From NCBI GenBank assembly GCA_963995505.1, contig OZ023181.1:13574221-13638220 (forward strand): DNA of 64,000 bases. The letters run 5' to 3'. The DNA comes from Hypericum androsaemum. Taxonomy: Eukaryota > Streptophyta > Magnoliopsida > Malpighiales > Hypericaceae. Shown one piece after another: positions 23,701-35,400 of the stretch. The notes beneath the pieces were generated by a model. The model did no database searches, was not told the DNA's origin, and worked only from the letters and a program-made list of their open reading frames with translations. Each line of letters begins with the position of its first letter. Position 1 is the stretch's first letter. The position numbers and the translations under genes were made by a program.

Positions 23701-23900
23701 GTCAAGAAAAGGCAAGATAAGTCAAGAAAATGCAAGAAAAGGAAAGAAAAGGCAAGAAAAGGCATGGAAAAAGCATGAAAAGGCAAGAAAAGGAAAGATA
23801 AGGTAGGAAAAGACATTAAAAGGCAAGAAAGGGAAAGAAAAGGCACGAAAAAGGCAAGAAAAGGCATAATAAGGAAAGAAAAGGCATCGAAAAGGAATTA
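17775..23900 (+). repeat. Higher-order repeats of about 3.07 kb and 1.1 kb
   Basis: The sequence at 17,775 (CAAGATAAGGAAAGAAATGG, then GAAGAAAATG) recurs at 20,849, a step of 3,074 bp, and the following several hundred bases match closely. A landmark with AAAAGGCTTTA near 18,187 recurs near 21,270 and 22,339, the last step being about 1.07 kb. GGGAAGGAAATG followed by GATGAGG near 20,745 recurs near 21,865, about 1.12 kb on. Two repeat lengths therefore overlap here. The end coordinate is approximate; the pattern fades into the next family around 24 kb. Confidence 0.75.
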
Positions 23901-24299
23901 AAAGGTAAGAAAAGGCAAGATAAGGCAAGGAAAAGGCAAGAAAAAGTAAGAAAAGGCAAGGAAAAGGGAAGAAATGGCAAGAAAAGGGAAGAAAAAGGCA
24001 AGAAAAGGGAAGAAAAGGCAAGAAAAGCAAGAAAAGGAAAGAAAAGGGAAAAAAGGCATGGAAAAGGCATGAAAAGGCAAGAGAAGGAAAGATAAGGCAA
24101 GAAAAGGTAAGAAAAGGCAAAGAAAAGGCAAGAAAAGGCAAGATAAAGAAAGAAAAGGCAAGGAAAGGCATGAAAAGGCAAGAAAAGGCATGAAAAGGAA
24201 AAAAAAAGGCAAGAAAAGGCATGAAAAGGAAAAATAAGGAAAGAAAAGGCAATATAAGGAATGAAAGGGCAAGATAAGGCAAGCAAAAGAAAAGATAAG

Positions 24300-27200
24300 G
24301 TAAGAAAAGGCATGAAAAAGCAAGAAAAGGATAGATAAGTCAAGAAAAGGCAAGAAAAGGCTTGAAAAGGCAAGATAAGGCAAGAAATGGCATGAAAAGG
24401 TAAGGAAAACGCAAGGAAAAGCCAAGACAAGGTAAAATAAATAAAGAAAAGGCATGGATAAGGCATGGAAAGGCAAGGAAAAGGTAAGAAAAGGTAAGAA
24501 AAGACAAGTAAAAGGCAAGAAATGGCAAGATAAGGAAAGAAAAGGCAAGATAAGGCAAGATAAGGGAAGAAAAGGCAAGATAAGGAAAGAAAAGGCAAGA
24601 AAAAGGCATGAAAAGGCAAGAAAAGGAAAAATAAGGCAAGAGTAGGTAAGAAAAGGCAAGAAAAGAAAAGAAAAGGCAAGAAAAGGTATGAAAAGGCAAG
24701 ATAAGGTAACAAAAGGCAAGATAAGGAATGAAATGGCAAGATAAGGAAAGAAAAGGCAAGGAAAGGCATGAAAAGGCAAGAAAAGGCTTGAAAAGGACAG
24801 ATAAGTCAAGGAAATGTAAGAAAATGCAAGATAAGGGAAGATAAGGCAAGAAAAGGAAAGGTAAGGCAAGAAAAGGAAAGGAAAAGGAAAGAAAAGGCAA
24901 GAAAAGGAAAGAAAAGGCATGAAAAGGCATGAAAAAGGTAAGAAAAGGAAAGATAAGGCAAGAAAAGGAAAGATTAGGCAAGAAAGGGCAAGAAAAGGAA
25001 AGATAAGGCTAGGAAAGGCAAGGAAAAGGCATGGAATAGGCATGAAAAGTGAGAAAAGGCAAGAAAAGGCAAGAAAAGGCAAAAAAAAAAAGATAAGGGA
25101 AGAAAAGGCATGAAAAGGCAACAAAAGGCTTGAAATGGTAAGAAAAGCAAGATAAGGAAAGAAAAGGCAAGAAAAGGAAAGATAAGGCAAAATAAGGCAA
25201 GAAAAGGCAAGCAAAGGCAAGGAAAAGGCAAGATAAGGCATGGAAAGGTAAGATAAGGAAAGATAAGGTAAGAAAAGGCAAGAAAAGGCATGGAAAAGGC
25301 ATGAAAAGGCAAGATAAGGCAAGAAAAGGATAGAAAAGGAAGGAAATGGCAAGGAAAAGGAAAGAAAAGGCAGGAAAAGTTAAGAAAAGGCAAGATAAGG
25401 CAAGATAAGGGAAAGAAAGGCAAGAAAAGAAAAGAAAATGAAAGATGAGGCAAGAAAAGGAAAGAAAAGGCAAGAAAAGGAAAGGAAAAGGCAAGAAAAG
25501 GAAAGAAAAGGTATGAAAAGGGAAGAAAAGGCAAGATAAGATAAGAATATGCAAGATAAGGAATGGAAAGGCAAGATATGGCAAGATAAGGCAAGAAAAG
25601 GCATAAAAACTCAAGAAATGGCAAGAGAAGTCAAGAAAAGGCCAGAAGAGGCAAAAAAAGGGAAAAAAGGCAAGAAAAGGCAAGAAAAGGCAAGGAAAAG
25701 GCAAGAAAAGGTAAGAAAAGGCAAGGAAAAGGCAAGAAAAGGCAACAAAAGGCAAGAAAAGGCTGGGAAAAGGCATGAAAAGGAAAGAAAAAGGCAAGAG
25801 AAGGTAAGAAAAGGCAAGAAAAGGAAAGATAGGGCAATAAAAGGCAAGATAAGGTAAGACAAAGCAAGATAAGGCAATAAAAGGAAAGAAAAGGCAAGGA
25901 AAAGGCAAGAAAAGGAAAGATAAGACAAGAAAAGGTAAGATAAGGCAAGGAAAAGGAAAGAAAAGGCAAAAAAAGGCATGAAAATTAAAGAAAAGGCAAG
26001 AAAAGGTAAGAAAAGGCAAGAAAAGGCAAGCAAAAGGCAAGAAAATGTGAGAAAAAGCAAGAAAAGGTGAGAAAAGGAAAGAAAAGGCAAGAAAAGGCAA
26101 GAAAATGCAGGAAAAGGTAAGAAAAGGCAAGATAAGGCAAGAAAAGGAAAGTAAAGGAAAGAAAAGGTGAGAAAAGGAAAAAAAAGGCAAGAAAAGGCAA
26201 GAAAAAGCAGGAAAAGGTTAGAAAAGGCAAGAAAAGGCAAGAAACGGAAAGTAAAGGAAAGATAAGATAAGGCAAGAAAGGCAAGATCTGGCAGAAAAAG
26301 GCAAGGAAAAGGCAAGAAAAGGCATCGAAAAGGCCTAAAAAGCAAGAAAAGGGAAGAAAAGCAAGAAAAGGCAAGAAAAAGGCAAGAAAAGGCAAGAAAA
26401 GGTAAGGAAAAGGCAAGAAAAGGCAAAAAAAGGAAAGATAAGGCAAGATAAGGTAAGAATAGGCAAGGAAATGGCTTGAAAAGGCAAGAAAAGGCTTGAA
26501 AAGGTAAGAAAAGTAAGATGAGTTAAGAAAAGGCAAGAAAAGGAAAGATAAGGCAAAATAAGGCAAGAAAAGGCAACAAAAAGGCAAGATAAGGAAAGAA
26601 CAGGCAAGAAAAGGCAAGATAAGGCAAGAAAAGGTAAGAAAAGGCAAGATAAGGCAAGATAAGGCAAGAAAAGGAAAGAAAAGGCAAGGAAAAGGAAAGA
26701 AATGGCAAGATAAGGCAAGATAAGGGAAGGAATGGCAAGAAAAGAAAAGAAAATGAAAGATGAGTCAAGAAAAGGAAAGATAGGTCAAGAAAAGGAAAGA
26801 AAAGGCAAGGAAAAGGCAAGAAAAACAAAGATAAGGAAATAAAAGGCAAGAAAAGGCAAAGAAAAGGCAAGAAAAGGAAAGAAAAGGCAAGAAAAGGCAA
26901 AATAAGGTAAGAATAGGCAAGATAAGGAATGGAAAGGCAAGATATGGCAAGAAAAGGCAAGATAAGGCAATAAAAGGAATGAAAAGTCAAGAAAATGCAA
27001 GAAAACTCAAGAAAATGCCAGAAAAGGCATGGAAAAGGCATGAAAAGGCAAGAAAAGGAAAGATAAGGCAAGAAAAGGAATGCAAAGGCAAGAAAATGAA
27101 AGAAAAGGGAAGGAAAATGCAAGAAAAGGTAAGAAAAGAAAAGAAAAGGCAAGGAAAAGGCAAGAAATGGAAAGATAAGGAAAGAAAATGCATGGAAAAG

Positions 27201-30200
27201 GTATGAAAAGCAAGGAAAGGTAAGAAAAGGCAAGAAAAGGTAAGAAAAGGCAAGGAAAATACAAGAATAGGCAAGAGAAGGCAAGGAAAAGGCATGAAAC
27301 GGCAAGAAAAGGGAAGAAAAGGCGAGAAAAGGCAAGAAAATATAAGAAAAGGAAAGATAAGGCAAAAAAAGGCAAGAAAAGGTAAGAAAAGGAAAGATAA
27401 GGAAGGAAAAGGCAAGAAAAGGTAAGAAAAGGCAAGATAAGCTATGAAAAGGAAAGATAAGGCAAGATAAGGTAAGAAAAGGCAAGATAAGGCAAGGAAA
27501 AGGAAAGAAAAGGCAAGAGAAGGAAAGAAAAGGCATGAAAAGGCAAGAAAAGGCAAGAAAAGGTAAGATAAGGCAAGAAAAGGCAAGATAAGGTAAGATA
27601 AGGCAAGAAAAGCCAAGAAAAAGGCATAAAAAGGCAAGAAAAGGCATGGAAAGGCATGAAAAGGCAAGATAAGGCAAGATATGACAAGAAAAGGAAAGAT
27701 AAGGTAAGATAAGGCAAGAAAAGGAAAGATAAGGCAAGATAAGGCAAGAAAAGGGAAGGAAAGGCAAGAAAAGGTTAGAAATGGCAAGGAAAAGGCTGGA
27801 TAAGGCAAGAAAAGGAAAGAAAAGGCAAGGAAAAGGAAAGAAAAGGCAACATAAGGCAACATAAGGCAAGATAAGAGAAGTAAAGGCATGAAAAGAAAAG
27901 GCAATGAAAGGCAAGGAAAAGGAAATACAAGGCAAGAAGTGGCATGGAAAAGGTATGAAATGGTAAGAAAGGGAGAGATAAGGCAAGAAAAGGCAAGGAA
28001 AAGGAAAGAAAGGGCAAGGAAAAGGCAAGAAAAGGAAAGATAAGGAAAGAATAGGTAAGATAAGAAAAGGGAAGGCAAGATAAGGCAAGAAAAGGCAAGA
28101 TATGGCAAGAAAGGGCATGGAAAGTCTAGAAAAAGTAAGAAAAGTCAAGAAAAGGTAAGAAAAGTCAAGAAAAGGCATAAAAAGGCAATAAAAGGAAAGA
28201 TAAGGCAAGAAAATTCATGAAAATGCTAGAAAAGGCAAGAAAAGATAGAAAAGGAAAGGAAATGGCAAGAAAAGGAAAGATAAGGAAAGGAAAGGCATGG
28301 AAAAGGCATGAAAAGGCAAGAAAAGGTAAGAAAAGGCAAGGAAAATGCAAGAAAAGGGAACATAAGGCAAGAAAAGGCAAGGAAAAGGCAAGAAAAGGGA
28401 AGAAATGGCGAGAAAAGGCAAGAATAGGAAAGAAAATGTAAGAAAAGGCAAGGAAATGGCAAAAATAGGCAACATAAGGCAAGAAAAGGCAAGGTAAAGG
28501 CAAGAAAAGGCAAGGAAAAGGCAAGAAAAGGCATGAAAGGGTAAGAAAAGGCTTGAAAAGGTAATAAAAGCAAGATAAGGCAAGAAAAGGAAAGATAAGG
28601 CAAAATAAGGCAAGAAAAGGCAAGAAAAAGAAAGATAAGGTAAGATAAGGTAAGAGAAGGCAAGAAAAGGCAAGAAAAGTCATGGAAAAGGCATGAAAAG
28701 GCAAGATAAGGCAAGACAAGGCAAGAAAATGAAAGAAAAGGTAAGATAAGGCAAGAAAAGGCAAGATGAGGCAAGAAAAGGGAAGAAAAGTTAAGAAAAG
28801 GTTAGAAAGGGCAATGAAAAAGCTTGATAAAGCAAGAAAAGGAAAAAATGGCAAGGAAAAGGAAAGAAAATGCAAGATAAGGTAAGAAAAGGCAAGATAA
28901 GGCAAGATAAGGCAAGATAATGGAAGGAAAGGTGAGAAAAGAAAAGAAAATGAAAGATGAGGCAAGAAACAGAAAGATAAGGGAAGAAAAGGGTAGGAAA
29001 TGCAAGAAAAGGAACGAACATGAAATTTGAGGCAAGAAATGGCAAGATAAGCAAAGAAAAGGTAAGAAAAGGCAAGATAGGGAAAGAAAAGGGAAAAAGG
29101 CATGGAAAAGGCATGAAAAGACAAGAGAAGGAAAGATAAGGCAAGAAAAGGTAAGAAAAGGCAAAGAAAAGGCAAGAAAAGGCAAGATAAAAAAGAAAAG
29201 GCAAGGAAAGGCATGAAAAGGCAAGAAAAGGCATGAAAAGGAAAGAAAAGGCATGAAAAGGCAAGATAAGGCAAGAAAATGCAATATAAGGAATGAAAGG
29301 GCAAGATAAGGCAAGCAAAAGGCAAGATAAGGTAAGAAAAGGCATGAAAAAGCAAGAAAAGGATAGATAAGTCAAGAAAAGACAAGAAAAGGCTTGAAAA
29401 GGCAAGATAAGGCAAGAAATGGCATGAAAAGGAAAGAAAAGGCAAGGAAAAGGCAAGGAAAAGACAAGAAAATGTAAAATAAAGAAAGAAAAGGCATGGA
29501 TAAGGCATGGAAAGGCAAGGAAAAGGTAAGAAAAGATAAGTAAAAGGCAAGAAAAGGTAAGATAAGGAAAGAAAAGGCAAGATAAGGAAAGATAAGGGAA
29601 GAAAAGTCAAGATAAGGAAAGAAAAGGCAAGAAAAATGCATGAAAAGGCAAGAAAAGGAAAGATAAGGCAAGAGAAGGTAAGAAAAGGCAAGAAAAAGGT
29701 AAGATAAGAAAAGAAAAGGCAAGAAAAGGTATGAAAAGGCAAGAAAAGGCAAGATAAGGTAAGAAAAGGCAAGATAAGGAATGAAATGGCAAGATAAGGC
29801 AAGGAAAGGCAAGGAAAGGCATGAAAAGGCAAGAAAAGGCAAGAAAAGGCTTGAAAAGGACAGATAAGTCAAGAAAAGGCAAGAAAAGGGAAGATAAGGC
29901 AAGAAAAGGAAAGGTAAGGAAAGAAAAGGAAAGGAAAAGGAAAGAAAAGGCAAGAAAAGGCATGAAAAAGGCAAGCAAAGGAAAGATAAGGCACGAAAAG
30001 GAAAGATTAGGCAAGAAAGGGAAAGAAAAGGAAAGAAAAGGCTAGGAAAAGGCAAGAAAAGGCATGAAAAGGCAAGGAAAAGGCATGGAATAGGCATGAA
30101 AAGCGAGAAAAGGCAAGAAAAAGGCAAAAAAATAAAAGATAAGGCAAGAAAAGGAATGAAAAGGCAACAAAAGGCTTGAAATGGTAAGAAAAGCAAGATA

Positions 30201-33200
30201 AGGAAAGAAAAGGCAAGAAAAGGAAAGATAAGGCAAAATAAGGCAAGAAAAGGCAAGCAAAGGTAAGGAAAAGGCAAGATAAGGCAAGGAAAGGTAAGAT
30301 AAGGAAAGGTAAGGCAAGTTAAGGCAAGAAAAGGCAAGAAAAGGCATGGAAAAGGCATGAAAAGGCAAGATAAGGCAAGAAAAGGAAAGAAAAGGGAGGA
30401 AATGGCAAGGAAAAGGAAAGAAAATCCAGGAAAAGTTAAGAAAAGGCAAGATAAGGCAAGATAAGGGAAGGAAAGGCAAGAAAAGAAAAGAAAATGAAAG
30501 ATGAGGCAAGAAAAGGAAAACAAAGGCCAAAAAAGAAAGGAAAAGGCATGAAAAGGCAAGAAAAGGTATGAAAAGGGAAGAAAAGGAAAGATAAGATAAG
30601 AATAGGGAAGATAAGGAATTGAAAGGCTAGATATGGCAAGAAAAGGCAAGATAAGGCAAGAAAAGGCATGAAAACTCAAGAAATGGCAAGAGAAGTCAAG
30701 AAAAGGCAAGAAAAGGCAAGAAAAAGGAAAAAAAGGCAAGAAAAGGCAAGAAAAGGCAAGGAAAAGGCAAGAAAAGGTAAGAAAAGGCAAGGAAAAGGCA
30801 AAAAAAGGCAACATAAGGCGAGAAAAGGCAGGGAAAAAGCAGGAAAAGGAAACAAAAAGTTAAGAGAAAGTAAGAAAAGGCAAGAAAAGGAAAGAAAAGG
30901 AAAGATAAGGCAATAAAAGGCAAGATAAGGTAAGACAAAGCAAGATAAGGGAATAAAAGGAAAGAAAAGGCAAGGAAAAGGAAAGAAAAGGAAAGATAAG
31001 GCAAGAAAAGGCAAGATAAGGCTAGAAAATGCAAGAAAAGACAAGAAAAGGCAAGAAAAGGAAAGAAAAGGCAAGATAAGGCAAGAAAAGGTAAGATAAG
31101 GCAAGGAAAAGGAAAGAAAAGGCAAGAAAAGGCATGAAAATTAAAGAAAAGGCAAGAAAAGGTAAGATAAGGCAAGAAAAGGGAAGAAAATGTGAGAAAA
31201 GGCAAGAAAATGTGAGAAAAGGAAAGAAAAGGCAAGAAAAGGCAAGAAAAGGCAGGAAAAGGTAAGAAAAGGCAAGATAAGGAAAGAAAAGGAAAGTAAA
31301 GGAAAGAAAAGATGAGAAAAGGAACGAAAAGGCAAGAGAAGGCAAGAAAAGGTGAGAAAAGGAAAAAAAAGGCAAGAAAAGTCAAGAAAAAGCTGGAAAA
31401 GATAAGAAAAGGCAAGATAAGGCAAGAAAAGGCAAGAAATGGAAAGTAAAGGAAAGATAAGACAAGATAAGGCAAGAAAGGCAAGATCTAGCAGAAAAAG
31501 GCAAGGAAAAGGCAAGAAAAGGCATGGAAAAGGCATGAAAAGCAAGAAAAGGGAAGCAATGCAAGAAAAGGCAAGAAAAAGGCAAGAAAAGGCAAGAAAA
31601 GGTAAGGAAAAGGCAAGAAAAGGCAAAAAAAGGAAAGATAAGGCAAGATAAGGTAAGAAAAGGCTTGAAAAGGTGAGAAAAGTAAGATAAGGCAAGAAAA
31701 GGCAAGAAAATGAAAGATAAGGCAAAATAAGGCTAGAAAAGGCAACTAAAAGGCAAGATAAGGCAAGATAAGGTAAGAAAAGGAAAGAACAGGCAAGAAA
31801 AGGCAAGGAAAGGCAAGAAAAGGTAAGAAAAGGCAAGATAAGGCAAGATAAGGAAAGAAAAGGCAAGGAAAAGGAAAGAAATGGCAAGATAAGGCAAGGA
31901 AAGGCAAGAAAAGAAAAGAAAATGGAAGATGAGGGAAGAAAAGGAAAGATAGGTAAAGAAAAGGAAAGAAAAGGCAAGGAAAAGGCAAGAAAAGCAAAGA
32001 TAAGGAAATAAAAGGCAAGAAAAGGCAAAGAAAAGGCAAGAAAAGGAAAGAAAAGGCAAGAAAAGGCAAAATAAGGTAAGAATAGGCAAGATAAGGAATG
32101 GAAAGGCAAGATATGGCAAGAAATGGCAAGATAAGGCAATAAAAGGAATGAAAAGTCAAGAAAATGCAAGAAAAGTCAAGAAAATGCCAGAAAAGGCATG
32201 GAAAAGGCATGAAAAGGCAAGAAAAAGAAAGATAAGGCAAGAAAAGGAATGAAAATGCAAGAAAATGAAAGAAAAGGCAAGGAAAAGGCAAGAAAAGGAA
32301 AGATAAGGAAAGAAAATGCATGGAAAAGGTATGAAAAGGCAAGGAAAGGTAAGAAAAGGCAAGGAAAAGGCAAGAAAAGGTAAGAAAAGGCAAGGAAAAT
32401 ATAAGAATAGGCTAGAGAAGGCAAGGAAAAGGCATGAAAAGGCAAGAAAAGGGAAGAAAAGGCGAGAAAAGGCAAGAAAATGTAAGAAAAGGCAAGATAA
32501 GGCAAAAAAAGGCAAGAAAAGGAAAGAAAAGGAAAGATAAGGAAGGAAAAGGCAAGAAAAGGTAAGAAAAGGCAAGATAAGCTATGAAAAGGAAAGATAA
32601 GGTAAGAAAAGGTAAGAAAAGGCAAGATAAGGCAAGGAAAAGGAAAGAGAAGGCAAGAAAAGGAAAGAAAAGGCACGAAAAGGCATGAAAAGGCAAGAAA
32701 AGGCAAGAAAAGGTAAGATAAGGCAAGAAAAGGCAAGGAAAAGGCACGAAAAGGCAAGATAAGGTAAGTTAAGGCAAGAAAAACCAAGAAAAAGGCATAA
32801 AAAGGCATGAAAAGGCATGGAAAGGCATGAAAAGGCAAGATAAGGCAAGATAAGACAAGAAAAGGAAAGAAAAGGTAAGATAAGGCAAGAAAAGGCAATA
32901 TAAGGCAAGATAAGGCAAGAAAAGGGAAGGAAAGGCAAGAAAAGGTTAGAAATGGCAAGGAAAAGGCTTGATAACGCAAGAAAAGGAAAGAATAGGCAAG
33001 GAAAAGGAAAGAAAAGGCAAGGTAAGGTAAGAAAAGGCAAGATAAGGCAACATAATGCAAGATAAGAGAAGGAAAGGCAAGAAAAGAAAAGGCAATGAAA
33101 AGGCAAGATAAGGCAACGAAAGGCAAGGAAAAGGAAATAAAAGGCAAGAAATGGGCATGGAAAAGGCATGAAATGGTAAGAAAGGGGAAGATAAGGCAAG

Positions 33201-35400
33201 AAAAGGAAAGGAAAAGGCAAGAAAAGGAAAGAAAGGGCAAGGAAAAGGCAAGAAAAGGAAAGATAAGGAAAGAATAGGCAAGATAAGAAAAGGGAAGGCA
33301 AGATATGGCAAGAAGATGCAAGATAAGGCAAGAAAAGGCATGGAAAGGCAATAAAAGGAAAGATAAGGCACGAAAATGCATGAAAAGGCTAGAAAAGGCA
33401 AGAAAAAGATAGAAAAGGCAAGGAAATGTCAAGAAAAGGAAAGATAAGGAAAGGAAAGGCATGGGAAAGGCATGAAAAGGTAAGAAAAGGCAAGAAAAGG
33501 GAACATAAGGCAAGAAAAGGCAAGGAAAAGGCATGAAAAGGCAAGAAAAGGGAAGAAAAGGCGAGAAAAGGCAAGAATAGGAAAGAAAATGTAATAAAAG
33601 ACAAGGAAAAGGCAAGAATAGGCAACATAAGGCAAGAAAAGGCAAGGAAAAGGCAAGAAAAGGCAAGGAAAAGGCAAGAAAAGGCATGAAAGGGCAAGAA
33701 AAGGCTTGAAAAGGTAAGAAAAGCAAGATAAGGCAAGAAAAGGAAAGATAAGGCAAAATAAGGCAAGAAAAGGCAAGATAAGGCAAGAAAAAAAAAGATA
33801 ACGTAAGATAAGGCAAGAAAAGGCAAGAAAAGTCATGGAAAAGGCAGGAAAAAGCAAGATAAGGCAAGACAAGGCAAGAAAATGTAAGAAAAGGTAAGTT
33901 AAGGCAAGAAAAGGCAAGATGAGGCAAGAAAAGGGAAGAAAAGTTAAGAAAAGGTTAGAAAGGGCAATGAAAAAGCTTGATAAGGCAAGAAAAGGAAAAA
34001 ATGGCAAGGAAAAGGAAAGAAAATGCAAGATAAGGTAAGAAAAGGCAACATAAGGCAAGATAAGGCAAGATAAGGGAAGGAAAGGCGAGAAAAGAAAAGA
34101 AAATGAAAGATGAGGCAAGAAACAGAAAAATAAGGCAAGAAAAGGAAAGAAAAGGCAAGGAAAAGGCAAGATATGGCTAGAAAAGGCAAGGAAAATGAAA
34201 GAAAAGGCATGGAAAAGGCATGAAATGGTAAGAAAAGGAAATATAAGGCAAGAAAAGGAAGGAAAAGGCAAGAAAAGGCAAGAAAAAGAAAGAAAAGGCA
34301 AGAGAAGGAAAGAGAAGGAAAGAATAGGCAAGATAAGGAATGGAAAGGCAAGATATGGCAAGAAAAGGCAAGATAAGGCAAGAAAATGCATGAAAAGTCA
34401 AGAAAAGGCAAGAAATGGCAAGAAAAGTCATGGAAAAGGCATGAAAAGGCAAGAAAAGGAAAGATAAGGCAAGAAAAGGCAAGAAAAGGCAAGAAAAGGA
34501 AAGAAAAGGAAAGGAAAAGTCAAGAAAAGGATAGAAAACGCAAGGAAAAAGGCAAGGAAAAGGTAAGAAAAGGAAAGATAAGGAAAGAAAAGGCATTAAA
34601 AAGTCATGAAAAGGTAAGAAAAGGTAAGATAAGGCAAGAAAAGAGAAGATAAGGCAAGAAAAGGAAAGGAAAAGGCAAGGAAAGGCAAGGAAAAGGCAAG
34701 ATAAGGCAATGAAAGGCAAGATAAGGAAGGAAAAGGCAAGAAAAGGTAAGAAAAGGCAAGATAAGCTATGAAAAGGAAAGATAAGGCAAGATAAGGTAAG
34801 AAAAGGCAAGATAAGGCAAGGAAAAGGAAAGAAAAGGCAAGAAAAGGAAAGAAAAGGCAAAAAAAAACATGAAAAGGCAAGAAAAGGCAAGAAAAGGTAA
34901 GATAAGGCAAGAAAAGGCAAGGAAAAGGCACGAAAAGGCAAGTTAAGATAAGATAAGGCAAGAAAAGCAAAGAAAAAGGCATAAAAAGGCAAGAAAAGGC
35001 ATGGAAAGGCATGAAAAGGCAAGATAAGGCAAGATAAGATAAGAAAAGGAAAGAAAAGGTGAGATAAGGCAAGAAAAGGCAATATAAGGCAAGATAAGGC
35101 AAGAAAAGGGAAGAAAAGGCAAGAAAAGGTTAGAAATGGCAAGGAAAAGGCTTGATAAGGCAAGAAAAGGAAAGAAAAGGCAAGGAAAAGGAAAGAAAAG
35201 GCAAGATAAGGTAAGAAAAGGCAAGATAAGGCAACATAAGGCAAGATAAGAGAAGGAAAGGCACAAAAAGAAAAGGCAATGAGAAGGCAAGATAAGGCAA
35301 GGAGAAGGATAGAAAAGGCAAGATAAGGAAAGAAAAGGCAAGGAAAAGGCAAGAAAAGGCAAAAAAAGGCAAGATAAGGTAAGAAAAGGCAAGATAAGGG
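24300..35400 (+). repeat. Higher-order repeat of about 5.1-5.2 kb, two copies
   Basis: Rare landmarks pair up at a nearly constant step. TCAAGAAATGGCAAGAGAAG is at 25,611 and 30,676 (5,065). GCAAGATCTG/GCAAGATCTA then GCAGAAAAAGG is at 26,281 and 31,481 (5,200). GAAAAGTCAAGAAAATGC is at 26,981 and 32,150 (5,169). The drift in the step shows small insertions and deletions between copies. The outer limits are estimates from where landmarks stop pairing. Confidence 0.75.
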